Below, piece by piece: positions 63,886 to 64,000 of a stretch of DNA of 64,000 nt (position 1 is the stretch's first letter; the number at the start of each line of letters is the position of its first letter). The position numbers and the translations under genes were made by a program. Origin of the DNA: Hydractinia symbiolongicarpus (taxonomy: Eukaryota; Cnidaria; Hydrozoa; Anthoathecata; Hydractiniidae); the NCBI RefSeq assembly GCF_029227915.1, contig NC_079887.1:4464001-4528000 (forward strand). Direction: 5' to 3'. The notes beneath the pieces were generated by a model. That model did no database searches and was not told the origin of the DNA. It saw nothing but the letters and a program-made list of their open reading frames with translations.

Positions 63886-64000
63886 GTACCCAGGAAGTAA
63901 ACTCATTTCCCGAACGATTTTTTATATTATTTTTTTACCACTAAAACGCATGAGACTTGTAGTTTTTAAAAATGTTTTCATTTTTGATGAGACGCTTAAT
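63886..64000. repeat. Partial monomer at window end
   Basis: p1 to about p115 of a CAGGAAG-head, TATATTATTTTTTTACCAC unit, cut by the window edge. The array continues beyond. Confidence 0.9.

Larger units (their letters stand above)
1..64000. repeat. 203-bp satellite DNA array (about 315 head-to-tail monomers)
   Basis: Successive GTACCC starts are 203 bp apart almost everywhere (for example 23768, 23971, 24174, 24377 and 30469, 30672, 30875, 31078). Shifts of 1-2 bp come mostly from T-tract length or single-base indels. Every monomer reads the same way and I found no inversion. The unit is about 39% GC with A/T-tract-rich and CpG-rich halves. Nothing interrupts the array in 64 kb: no gene, RNA gene or transposon. 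It continues beyond both window ends. A long homogeneous array with nested higher-order structure is typical of eukaryotic centromeric, pericentromeric or other heterochromatic satellite. Location and species are not shown by the sequence. I do not recognise this family. Confidence 0.98.
54421..64000. repeat. Block D7: 14- and 9/10-monomer duplications
   Basis: Mixed subtypes: CATAAAAC with TGTCTTC, TTTTTTTACCAC, CTTGTCCCG, CGCATGTGAC with TTTTGAAAAATG, GACGCATAATG, GACGCAGAATAAAAG. Several are shared with D5. Ends in a partial monomer from 63886 to the window end (115 bp). Confidence 0.85.

Noticed and set aside
1-64000. Dozens of 60-121-codon open frames on both strands with similar peptides
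   Set aside because: All are translations of the satellite monomer. They recur with its period, overlap on opposite strands, start anywhere an ATG falls, and break with 1-bp T-tract changes. No ribosome-binding, splice or promoter context sets any apart.
1-64000. CRISPR array
   Set aside because: The unit is 203 bp with no unique spacers; every base belongs to the repeat.
1-64000. Ribosomal DNA spacer subrepeats
   Set aside because: No rRNA gene segment, promoter-like unique region or terminator appears in 64 kb. The array shows chromosomal satellite HOR behaviour.

Overview
The whole window is one continuous tandem satellite DNA array. A 203-bp monomer (about 39% GC) repeats head to tail about 315 times, always in the same orientation, from base 1 to a partial unit that runs off the end at 64000. 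I see no protein-coding gene, tRNA, rRNA, transposon, CRISPR array or unique-sequence island. The short open frames (60-121 codons, both strands) are all readings of the same monomer and repeat with its period. An array of this length and structure points to a eukaryotic chromosome, probably pericentromeric, centromeric or another heterochromatic block. I do not recognise the family and cannot name the lineage.

Monomer coordinates p1-p203 start at the G of GTACCC. In order the unit holds: a GTACCC-AGGG or GTACCC-TGTG head (p1-p10); a variable box CCCGAAC / CCTGAAC / CCAGAAC (p24-p30); A/T tracts (p32-p50); CACCACTAAAACGCATGAGAC (p51 on); further A/T tracts (p77-p100); a GATGAGACGC box (p101-p110); a CpG-rich segment with GCCGGC and CCCGCG (p130-p160); a CGGGC-TTG-GCCCG dyad (p167-p179); and an 8-bp palindrome TGTATACA (p190-p197). 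Diagnostic variants at p7-p9, p24-p27, p43-p56, p102-p126, p161-p175 and p186-p191 define subtypes.

The array divides into seven blocks by subtype and local higher-order repeat (HOR). D1 (1-7294): a 21-monomer duplication with period 4254 bp. D2 (7295-15854): duplications of 2922/2719 bp and 1498 bp, tagged by a 79-bp truncated monomer. D3 (15855-20722): 7-, 3- and 4-monomer repeats of 1419, 608 and 812 bp. D4 (20723-33311): a mixed region with a CCACTTT subtype and long-range copies about 5.7-5.9 kb apart. D5 (33312-37163): a divergent mixed block related to D1 and D2. D6 (37164-54420): the most homogeneous block, an 18/19-monomer duplication followed by HORs of 6-10 monomers tagged by a 195-bp monomer carrying an 8-bp deletion. 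D7 (54421-64000): 14- and 9/10-monomer duplications with several hybrid junctions, sharing rare modules with D5.

The layout is what repeated unequal exchange or amplification in monomer register would leave. Copy-number differences between duplicates are almost always whole monomers. Several junction monomers are visible hybrids of two parents, and many of these switch inside the same p176-p186 segment beside the dyad. Most diagnostic substitutions are C-to-T or G-to-A changes at CpG sites. All identity statements come from reading by eye; no alignment or database search was run.
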